From the NCBI GenBank assembly GCA_024305405.1, contig JAKNDB010000065.1:124001-188000 (forward strand): a DNA stretch of 64,000 bases. Direction: 5' to 3'. Source of the DNA: Dirofilaria immitis (taxonomy: Eukaryota; Nematoda; Chromadorea; Rhabditida; Onchocercidae). Position numbers and translations under genes: made by a program. The notes under the pieces were generated by a model, which had not been told where the DNA came from, made no database searches, and was given only the letters and a program-made list of their open reading frames with translations. Shown here piece by piece: positions 1 through 12,115 of the stretch; the first letter of the stretch is position 1, and each line of letters starts with the position of its first letter.

Positions 1-96
1 ATTACTTACTACGCTTCCATTTTCATAAGTATTTTTTTGCATCAAAATTACTTCCTTTTTAATAAATAAACATAAATAAATTGCCTTTTTCACTAG

Positions 97-574
97 TCAA
101 AAACGTGCTTTATATAATTCTAACAACGAAACGTTAATAGAATTGCGCATCTTACGTAAGATTACATCGACAGGTACGAATATCAAAAAAGAGTTGAATG
201 GAACAATATTGCAAGTATCCTTCTGTCATACACTGCGAAATGATGTACAAAGTCACTTTGTGTCATACACTGCGAAATGATGCACATTATCCATCCCTGA
301 GTAAAAAGTGAATTTTTTATTTAATTTTTTTTAAATTTTTTTGTCATCATTTTGAGATAAATTCAATTCATTATCATTCATCGAAGCAAATATACATAAT
401 TTTATTTCCAGGGAGATATTCAATATTGAACCGTTTTCCGTGCCGTTTCATAAAGATTGGTCTAAAGATGTCGGTTTAGTTCATCTCAATTCTACGACGA
501 GTTCTTTGAATGATGGTTCAGTGTTTGCAATAATTGGGTTCAAGAAATATTGGCCTTACAGTGTTGAAAATTGA
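97..574 (+). CDS. 3' end of an unidentified multi-exon gene (partial)
   Basis: Two candidate exons can be seen. The first (about 97-173) follows a cactag acceptor, stays open for about 25 codons and ends at a cag/gtacg donor. The second (412-574) follows a tttatttccag acceptor and reads 54 codons to a TGA, beginning EIFNIEPFSVPFHKDW and ending KKYWPYSVEN. Codon use in the second exon resembles the other genes of the window. The phases of the two exons do not join as written (one base off), so either a one-base indel lies here or the upstream exon is different. The 5' part of the gene lies outside the window. I do not recognise the family and propose no function. Confidence 0.4.
224..286. repeat. 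short direct repeat, period 37 bp
   Basis: A 26-base stretch containing tcatacactgcgaaatgatg occurs twice, starting at 224 and 261. It lies in the putative intron of the partial gene at the left edge. Confidence 0.7.
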
Positions 575-2201
575 ATTTTCCAAGTTGTTAATAAAAAATA
601 CTATACAATTTTTCGTCAACAAATTATTTCTAAAGAAATTACAGTTATTATTCAAGGTAGAAAGAAAGCCATAATATATCATAAATAAAATGACAAAATT
701 GCGACACTTAAAAATTTGAAAATAGAAATTTATTGAAATATGCCGAAATACTTTATAATAAAAACATTTTTATTATATTTAAAATGTATGAACAATTCAA
801 ATTTTATTTCATTTAAAAAGATATTGAATGAAATATCGAAAAAGAAAGCATAAAATAATAATAAAATGTCGAAATTTAAAACCTAAATTTGTCGACTGTT
901 AAATTACACAAAGTGTTTAACTATCTATTTTTATAATATATAAATTATTTTGAATTTAAGAAATCGAATCCTAAAGATTTTGAAAAGTTTGCCAGTTGGT
1001 CTGAGTTTGAGAGCTCAATTTGCCTTGTTAGAGAGTTCACTGAAAACTTTTTTACAATTGTATGGAAAATTTCGTACAAATATTTGATTTCTTAATTTTA
1101 CAGCTATAAATGTAAGCACTGAAATGTAATTATATGCCAGTTTTAACTACTTTATATATGTATACATTATTTTAACAATTAGTTTATATTTAATAAATCT
1201 TTTCAACTTTTTTTCAACATTTCAACTAATCCTAATCAAATCAAATATATCCTGGATTTTCGCCAAACATATATCGCTCATTGCAGTGAATTGAATATTC
1301 TACAGTAAATAACCCACTAGATGAAATTCTAACTAATAATTTTTCACATGATAGTATCACATGATAGTAATTAAATCTACGTTAAATGATTTTGTTCATT
1401 CGATATAACATTGATTGTTCGTTTCCTTTATATTCCTTATTTTCTTTTTTAAAAATCCATTCCAGAAGTCGATTACTGTAATATAACGAGCTTTTGAAAT
1501 GGTTGATTTTCATCATCAAAGAAAGCCATTTTTCAAAGTAGATTTTGCGATATTTCATTATTTCTTTGTAAGAAAAGGTTTTGAAAATGTTACAGATAAA
1601 TATGACGAAACCCGATGTGAGCAATTTCATTTTAACGATTTCAAATATCATCGTATTAGCAAATGTTGTCATCATTTGTAGCAATCATCTTATAAGAGAG
1701 AAATATAAATATTATATCACAATGATCAATGAGCAAAAGGTGCTTTTTGACGATAATATTTTCCAGTGGTAATATTTTTTTTCCAATTGTTTCCATGTGA
1801 TACGAGATTGATGATCGAATTTGTTAAGCAAACGAATGAATAAATGAAGGTTTGAATATTTGATGATAATATAAATTCTTTGATTAAACAATGTTATTAC
1901 TAAATTTCAAAATTTTTTATTTACATTTTTTAATGATAAATTTGAAAATTTCGTTATAAATGATGTAAATAACAAGCAATGGTAATACTATTTTAGTTTT
2001 TTTTTCCCTCCTAATAAACCGGATCTTAATGAAACAAGTGAATGAAAAAAAAGTTTAAGAGAGGAATAATTTATCATACCATTTTTTTTTGTTAAAGAAA
2101 ACAATAAACAAAAAAATTGAAGTAAAAAGTAATTATTTCAAAATTAGCGTATCATTTCTTTCACACATACGATTTTTCTAAAATATGCATTTGCATTGAA
2201 A

Positions 2202-2608
2202 TGTGAGAAATTTGGGAAGAAAGTCAAATCTAATATTTGAATAATTTATAAAGTAAAAGATGGGTAGATTTATCAATTGATAAAATTAAATGTGAGAAAT
2301 TTGAAAAGAATGTTAAATCTAATATTTGAATAATTTATAAAGTAAAAGATGGGTAGATTTATCAATTGATAAAATTAAATGTGAGAAATTTGAAAAGAAT
2401 GTTAAATCTAATATTTGAATAATTTATAAAGTAAAAGATGGGTAGATTTATCAATTGATAAAATTAAATGTGAGAAATTTGAAAAGAATGTTAAATCTAA
2501 TATTTGAATAATTTATAAAGTAAAAGATGGGTAGATTTATCAATTGATAAAATTAAATGTGAGAAATTTGAAAAGAATGTTAAATCTAATATTTGAATAA
2601 TTTATAAA
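2202..2608. repeat. 89-bp minisatellite, about 4.6 copies
   Basis: Units begin at 2202, 2291, 2380, 2469 and 2558 (tgtgagaaatttg...), spaced exactly 89 bases. The first copy carries a few substitutions and the later copies are essentially identical, which indicates recent expansion or homogenisation. Confidence 0.95.
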
Positions 2609-2821
2609 ATTATATAACTATTATAAACAAGATAAGTGAATTATTGGCTGAAAAAATTAAAGGAATAATTTTAGGAAGCAAAATGAGTCAACGTTTGTTA
2701 TAAATTTTTATTAATAGATACGATTACATGATAATTATGACTAGATAACGTTTAGAAATCAATTGAAACTTTCCAGTAAAAGTTTATAGAAAGGAAATAT
2801 ATTGGTATAAGAAGTAAAAAC

Positions 2822-2851
<30 letters not shown>
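2822..2851. repeat. (AAT)n microsatellite
   Basis: About ten uninterrupted aat triplets. Confidence 0.9.
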
Positions 2852-2853
<2 letters not shown>

Positions 2854-3275
2854 ATAGTGATTTTAAATAAGTATCACATTTCAGGATACATTTATTCCAT
2901 AATTGTGCTTTTTACTCTATTTTTAAATAATGCAATGCTATTTTTTTGTTTGTACAATCTTTTTAACAAAATAATTAAATTAAGGCCATAAATTTCAGTT
3001 AGTAATTTAGATGATTTTAATTTAAATATAACACATTTCAATTTAAATTATTTACTTCCTAAATTTTCAAAAATAATATTTAACAAATTTGAATTGATTT
3101 TATATTCAAGAAACATCCCGATATATTTCTCGTAAATAAAAATAGCAAAATTGATCAGACCTGATTAGTTCTAATGATAATTAGTAATAGTAATCATAGC
3201 AATGTTAATAATAACAAGAATAATGATAATAATAATAATAGGGATAGTATTAATTATAATAATTAGAAAAAATTC

Positions 3276-6200
3276 TTATGATTTTAATTCATCTAAAATA
3301 TCGATTTCATCCGAGAATCGGGTCCGCTTCGAATTAATTCGCGATGGTAAACGATCACTTTCGGATTCATCATTTCCTGCAAAACAAAAAAAATATGAAA
3401 AGTTTTTTAAACTGAATCAAATGCATGTTACACAAATGAATTATCGAATTAAATGGTAACAGTTGAACTTTATTTAACAATCGTAATAATGATGAATGAT
3501 GATACTAAATTTAAGATCATAAAAATAATGATAATGATAATATTAGATGTGTAAATTATGATAACAATGATGATAATGATATAATATGGATAATTATAAT
3601 AATAGTGATAATGATAATACTAGTAAACATTTGATTATGCTGTGCTGATAATTTTAATGAGATAAATAAAAAAAGTGTAATTAGAAGTTCAAGAAGAATT
3701 TTAGAATTTAATTCTTCCTGAAAAAAAAAAGACGAATGATAAAAATTAAATTTTAGAAAATTTTAAAATACATAACTATAAATGAATATAAATTGGATGA
3801 ATCCAATTATAATACAAATTAATAGCATTCTTTGTATTTTTATTAAAAGCATTTATTCATTCATTATCGGTGATAATGTTACTGATAAACTATCAGAATC
3901 ATTAGAACGTATGTGATAACTGAAGAATGAATTATTAATATAATTTTTTTTAAAAGAAATCTCTCACTCTCTCTTTATCTCTCGCCCTCTCTCCCTCTCT
4001 TATATATAATAATATTATAAAGTTTAATAGATTTATATTAGTGATAAAATTTCACACATAACATTCTGAATTAGGAAAAAGAGAAGTATTTAAATTAATT
4101 TCATTTATGAATTTAAATCTAACCTTTTTGACTTTCTAATTTCTTCTCATCAATTGGAATCTGTTCAACTGGATTATTGATATTCATTACTATCGTATTA
4201 TTATTTTCAATAGTACATTCATCGTTATCAGCAGGAGATAATTTAGCAGGAATTATTGATTGATCATCCTTGCTAATTTGATCATTTTTGCTATTTCCAT
4301 TGTTCACATAATTTGTTTCAATAAAAGATATTGCGGTACTAAAACGAATCTTTTGCTATCCTTTCGCATTATTATTCCATTTTTACAGGTAAGTTCGTCA
4401 CTGTCAATTTCATTTGCATCTTTTGCATTAATTTTAGTTTTTTCTTGAACACTTCAGGTACTTTCCTGCAAATTTTTTTTCCTTCAACATTTCTAATAGT
4501 TATGTTTATTTGTAAAAATAAATGAGTAAATAATTAAAATTCATTTTATCTCTCTCTGAAAACATTTTGGATAAAGTATTAATTTCGAGAAAGTATTTCG
4601 CCATTTTCTTTCTTTTTCTTTTTTGCTTTTTATTTTTTTCCACTTATTTCATTCAAATTAATTAAATTATAATTTTCTATCGAATTAATTGGAAATATAT
4701 TTTAATCAATTTAATTATTTACAAAATGAATATGAACAATTTAAAGTTATGCATCAATCCATACGTATATTATTATTATGATGATTGGTTTATTAGTAAA
4801 TAATTTAATTTTAATTAAATATATTTCTTATTATTTTAAACAAATAGAATCAAATTAGGCTAATATAACAATAGGCTTTTTTTTACCTCGAGATTCTTTT
4901 GGCCCACAAAAACAAACACAAAATAATAGAGCAAATAATCCAAATGGTATCATAGCAATTGATAATGGTATTAAAACCTATAAAATTCATACATTTTTTT
5001 GCTTTGTTTATTTTGTCATATATATTAATTTTAAATAATCAAAAAAAAAAAATAGAAACTTTGAATATATTTAATTTATATTTATTTCAAAAATAATTTT
5101 TAATAATATACAAAAAAAGTTTTGAACCAATTCAAGTTGAAACTTATAACAGCTACGTTGAACAATTGTTGATCGACGTCTTGATCGATTTAATGGATTT
5201 AAATCAAAATTATTCATATTTTCATCTCCTAAACTGAAAAAAAAACAAAAAATTTTTTCCATTATTTAGAAAATAATAATAATAATATTTTCAATTTCTA
5301 TTAATTATAGATTATAATTATATCATTTAATTTATTTCACATTATCATATTTATTCAGCAAATGTAAAAATGATTATATTAATCATAGTTAATTATCACT
5401 TAATTTATCAATAATAAATTAAACGTTCATTTTTCTTTTAAATTTAATTATTCCATATTGTTTACTCAAATTGATAGCATTTTATTATCGTTGCATTATT
5501 TGGATATTTTTTTTGTTGCAGAAGTTTTGCATAATTTTATAAAAGTTTGCAATTTTGTAAATTTTAATAAATTTATTAAAAATGTATAATATTTCTAAAA
5601 ATATGTAATATTTCAATAATTTATAGAATCCAATCAAGAAATTAATTTATCACTCTGATAAATAAATTATCTTTATATATGCATACATACATGTATATGA
5701 TAATAATTTGTAATGAATAACTTTTTTTATCAATAAAAAAATTATTATTGAAATTTTAATTTTGAATTAAATTAAAAAATACAAATAAATGTATTATTTG
5801 TATATTAAATAATAAATTGATAAATAAATAAAAATTTTATATATTACAATAAAATAATCAATTTTAAATTAGATTAATTAATTAATTAATTAATTTAAAA
5901 TTTTTATTAAAATGAATTTTCTTTGTTAAGCAATTAGATAAATATATTTTGCTATGATATGATTATTTCTAATATCATAAAATGATAATAATTAACTTAC
6001 ATTGATGTATCATTACAACCATAATCACAATTATAGCATACAGGTGCTTCCATCGTTAAATATATATTTTACTATGATATGATTATTTCTAATATCATAA
6101 AATGATAATAATTAACTTACATTGATGTATCATTACAACCATAATCACAATTATAGCATACAGGTGCTTCCATCGTTAAATATATATTTTACTATGATAT

Positions 6201-6362
6201 GATTATTTCTAATATCATAAAATGATGATAATTAACTTACATTGATGTATCATTACAACCATAATCACAATTATAGCATACAGGTGCTTCCATTGTTAAA
6301 TATATTGAAGGAATTAATAATATTAGCATTTTGTTCGTTGTTTTTAACATTATCGTACCCAT
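3276..6362 (-). CDS. predicted signal-peptide plus single-TM protein with acidic cytoplasmic tail
   Basis: The first exon (6241-6362) starts ATG at 6362 and encodes a hydrophobic leader (KMLILLIPSIYLT), then a Cys-rich stretch (VCYNCDYGCNDTS), and ends at a gtaagt donor in phase 2. Exon 2 (to 5233, acceptor ttttttcag) joins in phase and contains LGDENMNNFDLNPLNRSRRR. An exon near 4889-4979 encodes a strongly hydrophobic segment (IPFGLFALLFCVCFCG), a likely membrane span. Exons near 4124-4440 and the last exon 3276-3376 (acceptor tttgcag) encode a hydrophilic, Asp/Glu/Ser-rich tail ending DEIDILDELKS. The junction from the 4124 exon to the last exon is in phase. The phases around 4.3-5.1 kb are ambiguous, so the exact middle exons are uncertain. 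The layout suggests a type I membrane protein; no family is recognised. Confidence 0.55.
5941..6300 (-). repeat. 120-bp tandem triplication containing an exon end and its donor
   Basis: Three units (5941-6060, 6061-6180, 6181-6300) differ at only a few positions. Each holds, on the minus strand, the segment encoding EAPVCYNCDYGCNDTS, its gtaagt donor and the start of the intron. Only the rightmost copy is preceded by a signal-peptide coding sequence. The two downstream copies have no in-phase acceptor, so they are probably unused or could act as alternative first exons. Confidence 0.9.
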
Positions 6363-7453
6363 TCAGTCTATTAATAAATTTAATTATTAAATTTTAATTT
6401 ATATAATTATGAAAAAATTGAAATATGTCTATATTTCTTAGATCATTGAAATGATATAATTTGAAAAATTATCAATATATTAATCATATTATATCATATC
6501 ATATCAAATGTTATTTAATCTTTTGCAAAACTATAAAGCAAAAAGCAAAAAGTAATACTACAATAGCTAAAAATTCGAACTAGACAAGTATTACAGTAAT
6601 ATATATTGATTATTTTTTCAAAGTTTTAAAAATATTTAAAAAACAAATAAATTATTTAAAAAGGATATGAATGAAATATTTTAACAAATCACCGTACCCC
6701 TGATATCTCAGAAATTAAAGTAATACAAAATAATATGAAAGAATATAATAAAAATGAATGGATATGATATGATATAAAATATAATCTTATCATTAAAATA
6801 AGTTTAAAAAAAAGATAGAAAGTTTTTCTTTTCTTTTTAATTATAATTGAAAGAACAAAATTTTGAAACTTTTCCTTTTTTCCTTTTTTCTTCTTCGAGT
6901 AATAAATCGAAGAAAAAAAATTACAAAAATTTTTATTTAAACAAAGAAATGAAATTTTTGAAAGTAAAAATTTGTTAATTAATTTTACGTAAAAATCATT
7001 CGATGAATGAATAATGCGAGAAATAATAAATATCAGAATAAATTATTTCAAAAAAATAAACTTAAATAATTTTAAAATATTTATTATTATGTTAAGATAT
7101 TGTTGATTGGCTGATTTTTGAAAATTTTTCTTCATCTTCGGATATTACTTTAGCAAATTTAAAAAAAAAAAAAAAAGAAGGCAAACTTTATTAAACCATT
7201 TAAACAGTTAAATATTGTCGTATTAAAAATTTCATAATATGAGAAATCTTAATCACATATCTTACTTACTATGAGATTAAGATTATGATTATTTCATAAC
7301 ATTATATCAAAAGGAGGGGTGTGAGATAAGATTTGTGATTATGCCATATCATTTCAATATGATACGATATTATAAAAACATATAAAAAATCAAATAATCA
7401 AATATTATCTGATTAAATTTTTTATAAAAATAGATATATTTGATTAAAATTAT
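6363..7453. other. intergenic, no gene recognised
   Basis: AT-rich sequence upstream of the minus-strand membrane-protein gene. It would contain that gene's promoter, but no specific element is recognised. Confidence 0.5.
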
Positions 7454-7590
7454 GATAATTAATATCATTTCAATCATTATCATTATCTTATTCAAATAGA
7501 TAATTAATATCATTTCAATCATTATCATTATCTTATTCAAATAGATAATTAATATCATTTCAATCATTATCATTATCTTATTCAAATAGA
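7454..7590. repeat. 45-bp tandem repeat, three copies
   Basis: Units start at 7454, 7499 and 7544 (gataattaatatcatttcaa...). The period is divisible by three, so a minus-strand frame stays open with a repeated hydrophobic peptide. That frame is a by-product of the repeat. Confidence 0.9.
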
Positions 7591-8078
7591 TATTTTTTTT
7601 CTTGTTGTAATTTAGTAAGAGAATAATATTTGATTGTTTAATAATTTAATAAAATTTATCATTTATTTTAACGAAACATTATGATGCTAAAAATATTTCA
7701 AAAGTTATTTTATCAGGCAAAGACTAAGTTCAAAATAAAAAAAAAATAAAGAAAAAAGAAACTAAAATTGGAGTAAGAAAATCTCGAGAAAAGATAAGAA
7801 AAATTGGGTGCATTCGATTGCGAAAATAATTCGTAACAGTTGTATTAGACGTATGATTGATTAATGGACTGTTCAATTTGATTATTTATTTATTTTTTTC
7901 TTTCTTTTTTGTTTCTCGAAATATAGTGAGAAAGAAATAAACAAAGATGAAAATTTAACATATTTGCTATTATGTTGAGAAAAAGAGAGAAGGAAAAGGA
8001 AATTTTTAAAAGTTCAAAATTAGTTTATCATAATTGATTGAACTCATTTTGAAAATCGTTTATATGGTTATTAATACG

Positions 8079-8141
8079 AGAGAAAGAAAGAGAGAGAGAA
8101 AGAGAGAGAGAAAGAGGGAGAGAGAAAGAGAGAGAGAGAGA
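8079..8141. repeat. purine (GA/GAAA) tract
   Basis: About 60 bases of almost pure A and G on the plus strand, mostly gagagaaa units. It lies in a gene-free stretch. Confidence 0.85.
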
Positions 8142-9492
8142 ATGTGATAAGAGAAAATTTGAGAAGTAAACTAAATTAATGAATAATCTAAGTTTAATTA
8201 TTAATAAGAAAATATAAATTGTTAAATTAAATTCATAAATTTAATATTTTCTTTTCATTATTTAAGTATTCAATTTAGCATTTAAAATTTAATTAAATGA
8301 ATCAAAGAGAAAAAAATGTTGATAAAAATGAAAAGGACGAAAATAAATGGTAATGTGAATTTATAATTGAAAGTGAAGTATACTATTTCTTGACTTCCTC
8401 AATAATAGTGGTAGAATGTTGGAAGAAGATGAAAAATTTTATTTTCAAAATAATTGAATTTTGATTTTTGAATCTTTAAAATTAGAAAATTATTTTTTAC
8501 ATTTTAAAAATGTCAAATGTTTTTAGTAATATTAAATGAAAATGATAAATTCATTTTCTAAAAAAAAAAAAAATGTTTAGTTTTTTATTATTTAATGTAT
8601 AAAAAGATTATTTGTTAAATTTTACAAATATAAAAACACGGAAGAAATGGCTAAATATAGTAATTCCTTTATTTTGTTTGTTTCTAAAAAGAAAAAGAAA
8701 AAAATTCATTGAGAAATTTTTTTCATTCATTTTATTTCTAACTCTTAAAATCTTTTATGTTTTTTTCATTTTTCATAAAAATAATCATAAAAAGACTTTT
8801 TCTTTTTATTTTGAGAATAATTTGAAATTTATGAATTAAATTTAAATAACAGAAATATTCAAAAAATATATTAGCAAAAGAACCTTGTCTCGAGAAATGT
8901 TCAGTATTTAATAAAGAATTGAAAAATAAATGATAAATGTCAAAAACATATGATAAATGTTATTATTTATTTTTTGCTTGAAATAAATTGATAAAATGAA
9001 ATCATTTAAATAAGCTAAATAAGCTAGCAAAAGAAATTATATCATATGATATCATCGATTATTTAATCATGAACTGAAAATTAATAATAAATATTAAATT
9101 ATTTGTTCATAATAAATCATATAATAACTAATTAATTAATTAAAATTGTGATAATATGCAGAAAAGAAAAGCAGAAATTTAATGATTAATATTCTGATAA
9201 AAAAAAATGTGATAAAGAAAAATGATGAATTATAATTTAAAAATGAATTAATTACTTAATTACATTTCTCGTCATTAACTGTCGAGAATGAAAATGTCTT
9301 TGCATCGATGGATGAAATAAACGGAAGGAATCATTGCATTTTTGTATTATAATTTTATTTTAAAACATAACGGTGGAACGTAAGGAAAATTTCAATTTGC
9401 TACCTATCTATTCATGTAAAAGAAGAAAGCAAAAAAAAAAAAGAAATAACAACAAATACATTTCAAATGCACCAATCATATTTAATTAAAAA
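8142..9492. other. intergenic, no gene recognised
   Basis: Very AT-rich, with poly-A and poly-T runs and no supported exon on either strand. Confidence 0.5.
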
Positions 9493-9922
9493 AATATCAT
9501 TTAGTGCTAATACTATTTTCAAACTTTCATATCAATTATGTTATCAAATGTTAATATCATTTAGTATTATTACTATTTTCAAACTTTCATATCAATTATG
9601 TTATCAAATGTTAATATCATTTAGTATTATTACTATTTTCAAACTTTCATATCAATTATGTTATCAAATGTTAATATCATTTAGTATTATTACTATTTTC
9701 AAACTTTCATATCAATTATGTTATCAAATGTTAATATCATTTAGTATTATTACTATTTTCAAACTTTCATATCAATTATGTTATCAAATGTTAATATCAT
9801 TTAGTATTATTACTATTTTCAAACTTTCATATCAATTATGTTATCAAATGTTAATATCATTTAGTATTATTACTATTTTCAAACTTTCATATCAATTATG
9901 TTATCAAATGTTAATATCGTTT
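9493..9922. repeat. 60-bp minisatellite, about 7 near-identical copies
   Basis: A unit of exactly 60 bases (containing cattttcaaactttcatatc-like sequence) repeats from about 9493 to 9922. After the first copy the units are identical until the last few bases. Because 60 is a multiple of three, a plus-strand frame stays open for 153 codons with a 20-residue repeat that includes KLSYQLCYQML. There is no splice context or other sign of a gene. Confidence 0.95.
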
Positions 9923-10981
9923 AAATGATAAATATTATTAATATCTTTAAATTTTTTTAGAAAGTAAATTTTCAATTAAATTATTGAAAAATATTAAACT
10001 AAATGCTTGTAATGCTTAAAAATGAAATAAAAACAAAGATGAAAGAAGAAATAGCCATTTTTATATTATTATTTGAAAAGTTAAGATTTCACAACAATAA
10101 ATTATGTCATATTAATTAATTTATAAATTATCAACAACTAAATTATTATATATTTAGCAAAATGATATAATGCATAAGCTAAATACGTTAGTTGTTAATC
10201 ATTAACATAAACAATTTTCATTAATAATTAACAATAATTAGTTAGGAATGATATTATTTATGAATTTTGCGCCATTCTTTAACAAGATTCTAATTTTCAT
10301 ATCGATATTAGATTAGGAATTTTTGGCATTATTTTAAGATAAGAGCTTAGTTGAGAAGAAGAGAATGAAATGATTCAACAAATTTTCACATTCTTGTTTT
10401 TATTAATTGCGAATTTCGAAAACAAACAATTAAAATGAAAGCAATATTATCACGGATGAATTACTACCTGTAAAACTGCTAGACAAATAAAAGCGATTAT
10501 TAATACATTGAGACTAATACAAATGAATTAATTAAAATAAAAAAAAAAATTTGAAGTAGCAAATTGCGTAATCAAGTTAGAGGTAGGTAGAAACAATACT
10601 ACCAATATTCATGTAAAAGTTATTAAGATGGTATAAACAAGTTTCTTATTTTAAACAAAAATTTTTTTTTTTTTAAAAAAAAGAAGCATTAAAGCAAAAA
10701 AATTAAAGAAAGAAAGACAGAATTTGTTGTTAGTGATGAAATTTTACTAATATCTTACTAATATAAAATTTAAAAATTGATTAGTTTAATTATTTCAATA
10801 ATAATATTTTTGATCAAATGTATCTTTTGATTTATTTGAAAAAGTTAAATTATTTGAATATAACTATCAAAAAATAGTTTAATAGACAAACAAATAAACG
10901 ATTAAATGGATGTCATATAAAAATTGAAAATATCATTGTTTTTGGATATTTACTTCTCATTAAGTAAATATATTATTATTA

Positions 10982-11659
10982 AATCAAAATATCATAGTTA
11001 CTGTAACATTATTACCGTAACATTTTTTTATACAGATAAAAGTAAATTAATATTTGACGATAGGTGAATTAATATTATAATACATAGATAAATTTATATC
11101 ATGATAAATGTGTCGTATTATCATTAGAAAAAGGCGCTGCGGTTGGTTTGATGCAGTTTTGGTTCGTCAAGCAGTACAACTTTCTGGAGTTTCAAGTGTT
11201 ATATTAACTAAACTAGATATTCTTGATTCTTTTGACAAAATTAAAATATGTACTGGGTATGGGTATAATGGAAGTGTATTGTACGATTATTTACCAGCAC
11301 TACATTCGATACAAGGAAAATTGGAGCCGATATATGAAGAATTTCCTGGCTGGAGGGAAAGCACTCAGGGTAAAGGTTGGCTCAATTAATAATTACTTAT
11401 TAATTATCCCTACATATATCTAAATTAATAATTCGGCATTTATAACACAATGACCAAAATATTTGTTGTTTTAGGATGATAAATTTTTGACATTTAAAAT
11501 ATCATTTTAGGATATTAAAATTATAAAATAAATATTTCAAATTTAATTACATTACATGCTAAATTCTTAATATTCAACACAATTATTGTTTTAGAATGTC
11601 GAATTCTTAGCATAAAATTTAATCAAAACATCATAGTTACTGTAGCATTATTACCGTAA
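10982..11659. repeat. 39-bp direct repeats flanking the purA-like insert
   Basis: The sequence at 10982-11020 and at 11621-11659 matches at 37 of 39 positions (core catagttactgta, then attattaccgtaa). The purA-like fragment lies between the two copies. A third, more diverged copy of the core occurs near 11875-11910. Confidence 0.85.
11108..11389 (+). pseudogene. purA: bacterial-type adenylosuccinate synthetase fragment (probable nuclear Wolbachia transfer)
   Basis: The frame from about 11127 to 11375 matches the C-terminal half of PurA, the enzyme that joins IMP and aspartate in AMP synthesis. Recognisable blocks in order are RRCGWFDAVLVRQAVQL, LTKLDILDSFDKIKIC, DYLPALHSIQGKLEPIYEE and FPGWREST. 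The CGWFDAV and EPIYEEFPGW forms are bacterial; animal enzymes have CGWLDLV and VEYETFPGW-like sequence. Only about 85-95 of roughly 430 residues are present. There is no catalytic N-terminal GDEGKGK region and no C-terminal GP.R end; the match stops at STQG, followed by a few unrelated codons and a stop. No intron or frame break lies within it. It is most simply a fragment moved from an alphaproteobacterial endosymbiont such as Wolbachia into the nematode nucleus, and is unlikely to be functional. Contamination is unlikely because the flanks are nematode-type repeats. Confidence 0.8.
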
Positions 11660-12115
11660 TAGTAATTGATGAATTGGAAGAAAAAAGAATGAGTGGAAAA
11701 ATGGTTGCGAATTTTTGCTTAGAAAATTAAAATAATGAAATGAGTATTGATTATTGAATAAACGAATGTTGAATAAACTTAGAGATAGACAAATGTTATC
11801 AAAATAAAATTAGCAAAAACGATAAATGGAAATGCATTGGCAATCTTCATTTAAGTGCTATTTTTTATAATTTATGTTTACTGTAACGTTATTACTGTAG
11901 CAGTAATCGTGATAGTAATTGATAAATGAAATAAAAAGAAACGAATGGAAAAATCATCGCAAATTTTTGTTTGAAAAATTAAAATAATGAAATGAAGTAA
12001 AAATGAATATTGAATAGATTCAAAGATGGACAAATGTGATTGAAATGAAACAAGAACAGAAAACGGAAATGAATTGACAAGGTCATTCAACGACTTGTTC
12101 TTTCAAAATTTTTAA
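11629..12115. repeat. diverged tandem duplication, unit about 240 bp
   Basis: Sequence from about 11629-11870 is repeated at about 11872-12115. Both copies share in order the ttactgta/ttattac core, agtaattgat, gcgaatttttg or gcaaatttttg, aaattaaaataatgaaatga and agacaaatg or ggacaaatg. The copies differ by many substitutions and small indels, so this duplication is older than the neighbouring minisatellites. Confidence 0.75.

Larger units (their letters stand above)
575..3275. other. intergenic, no gene recognised
   Basis: This AT-rich stretch separates the partial plus-strand gene from the convergent minus-strand membrane-protein gene. Reading frames of 60-100 codons occur near 1.4-1.8 kb on both strands, but they overlap each other, lack splice context and show no recognisable family. 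Apart from the 89-bp minisatellite and an AAT microsatellite I see nothing here. Confidence 0.5.

Noticed and set aside
1382..1772. Overlapping 60-100 codon frames on both strands
   Set aside because: No splice context or recognisable motif; AT-rich composition makes such frames plausible by chance.
3202..3459. 85-codon plus-strand reading frame
   Set aside because: It overlaps the last exon of the minus-strand membrane-protein gene, which has a clean acceptor and better coding character; the plus frame begins in low-complexity Ile codons.
7370..7585. Minus-strand frame with repeated IMIMIEMILIIYLNK
   Set aside because: By-product of the 45-bp tandem repeat.
9467..9928. 153-codon reading frame with a 20-residue repeat
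   Set aside because: It is created by the 60-bp minisatellite period being a multiple of three; no splice sites or non-repeat coding sequence around it.
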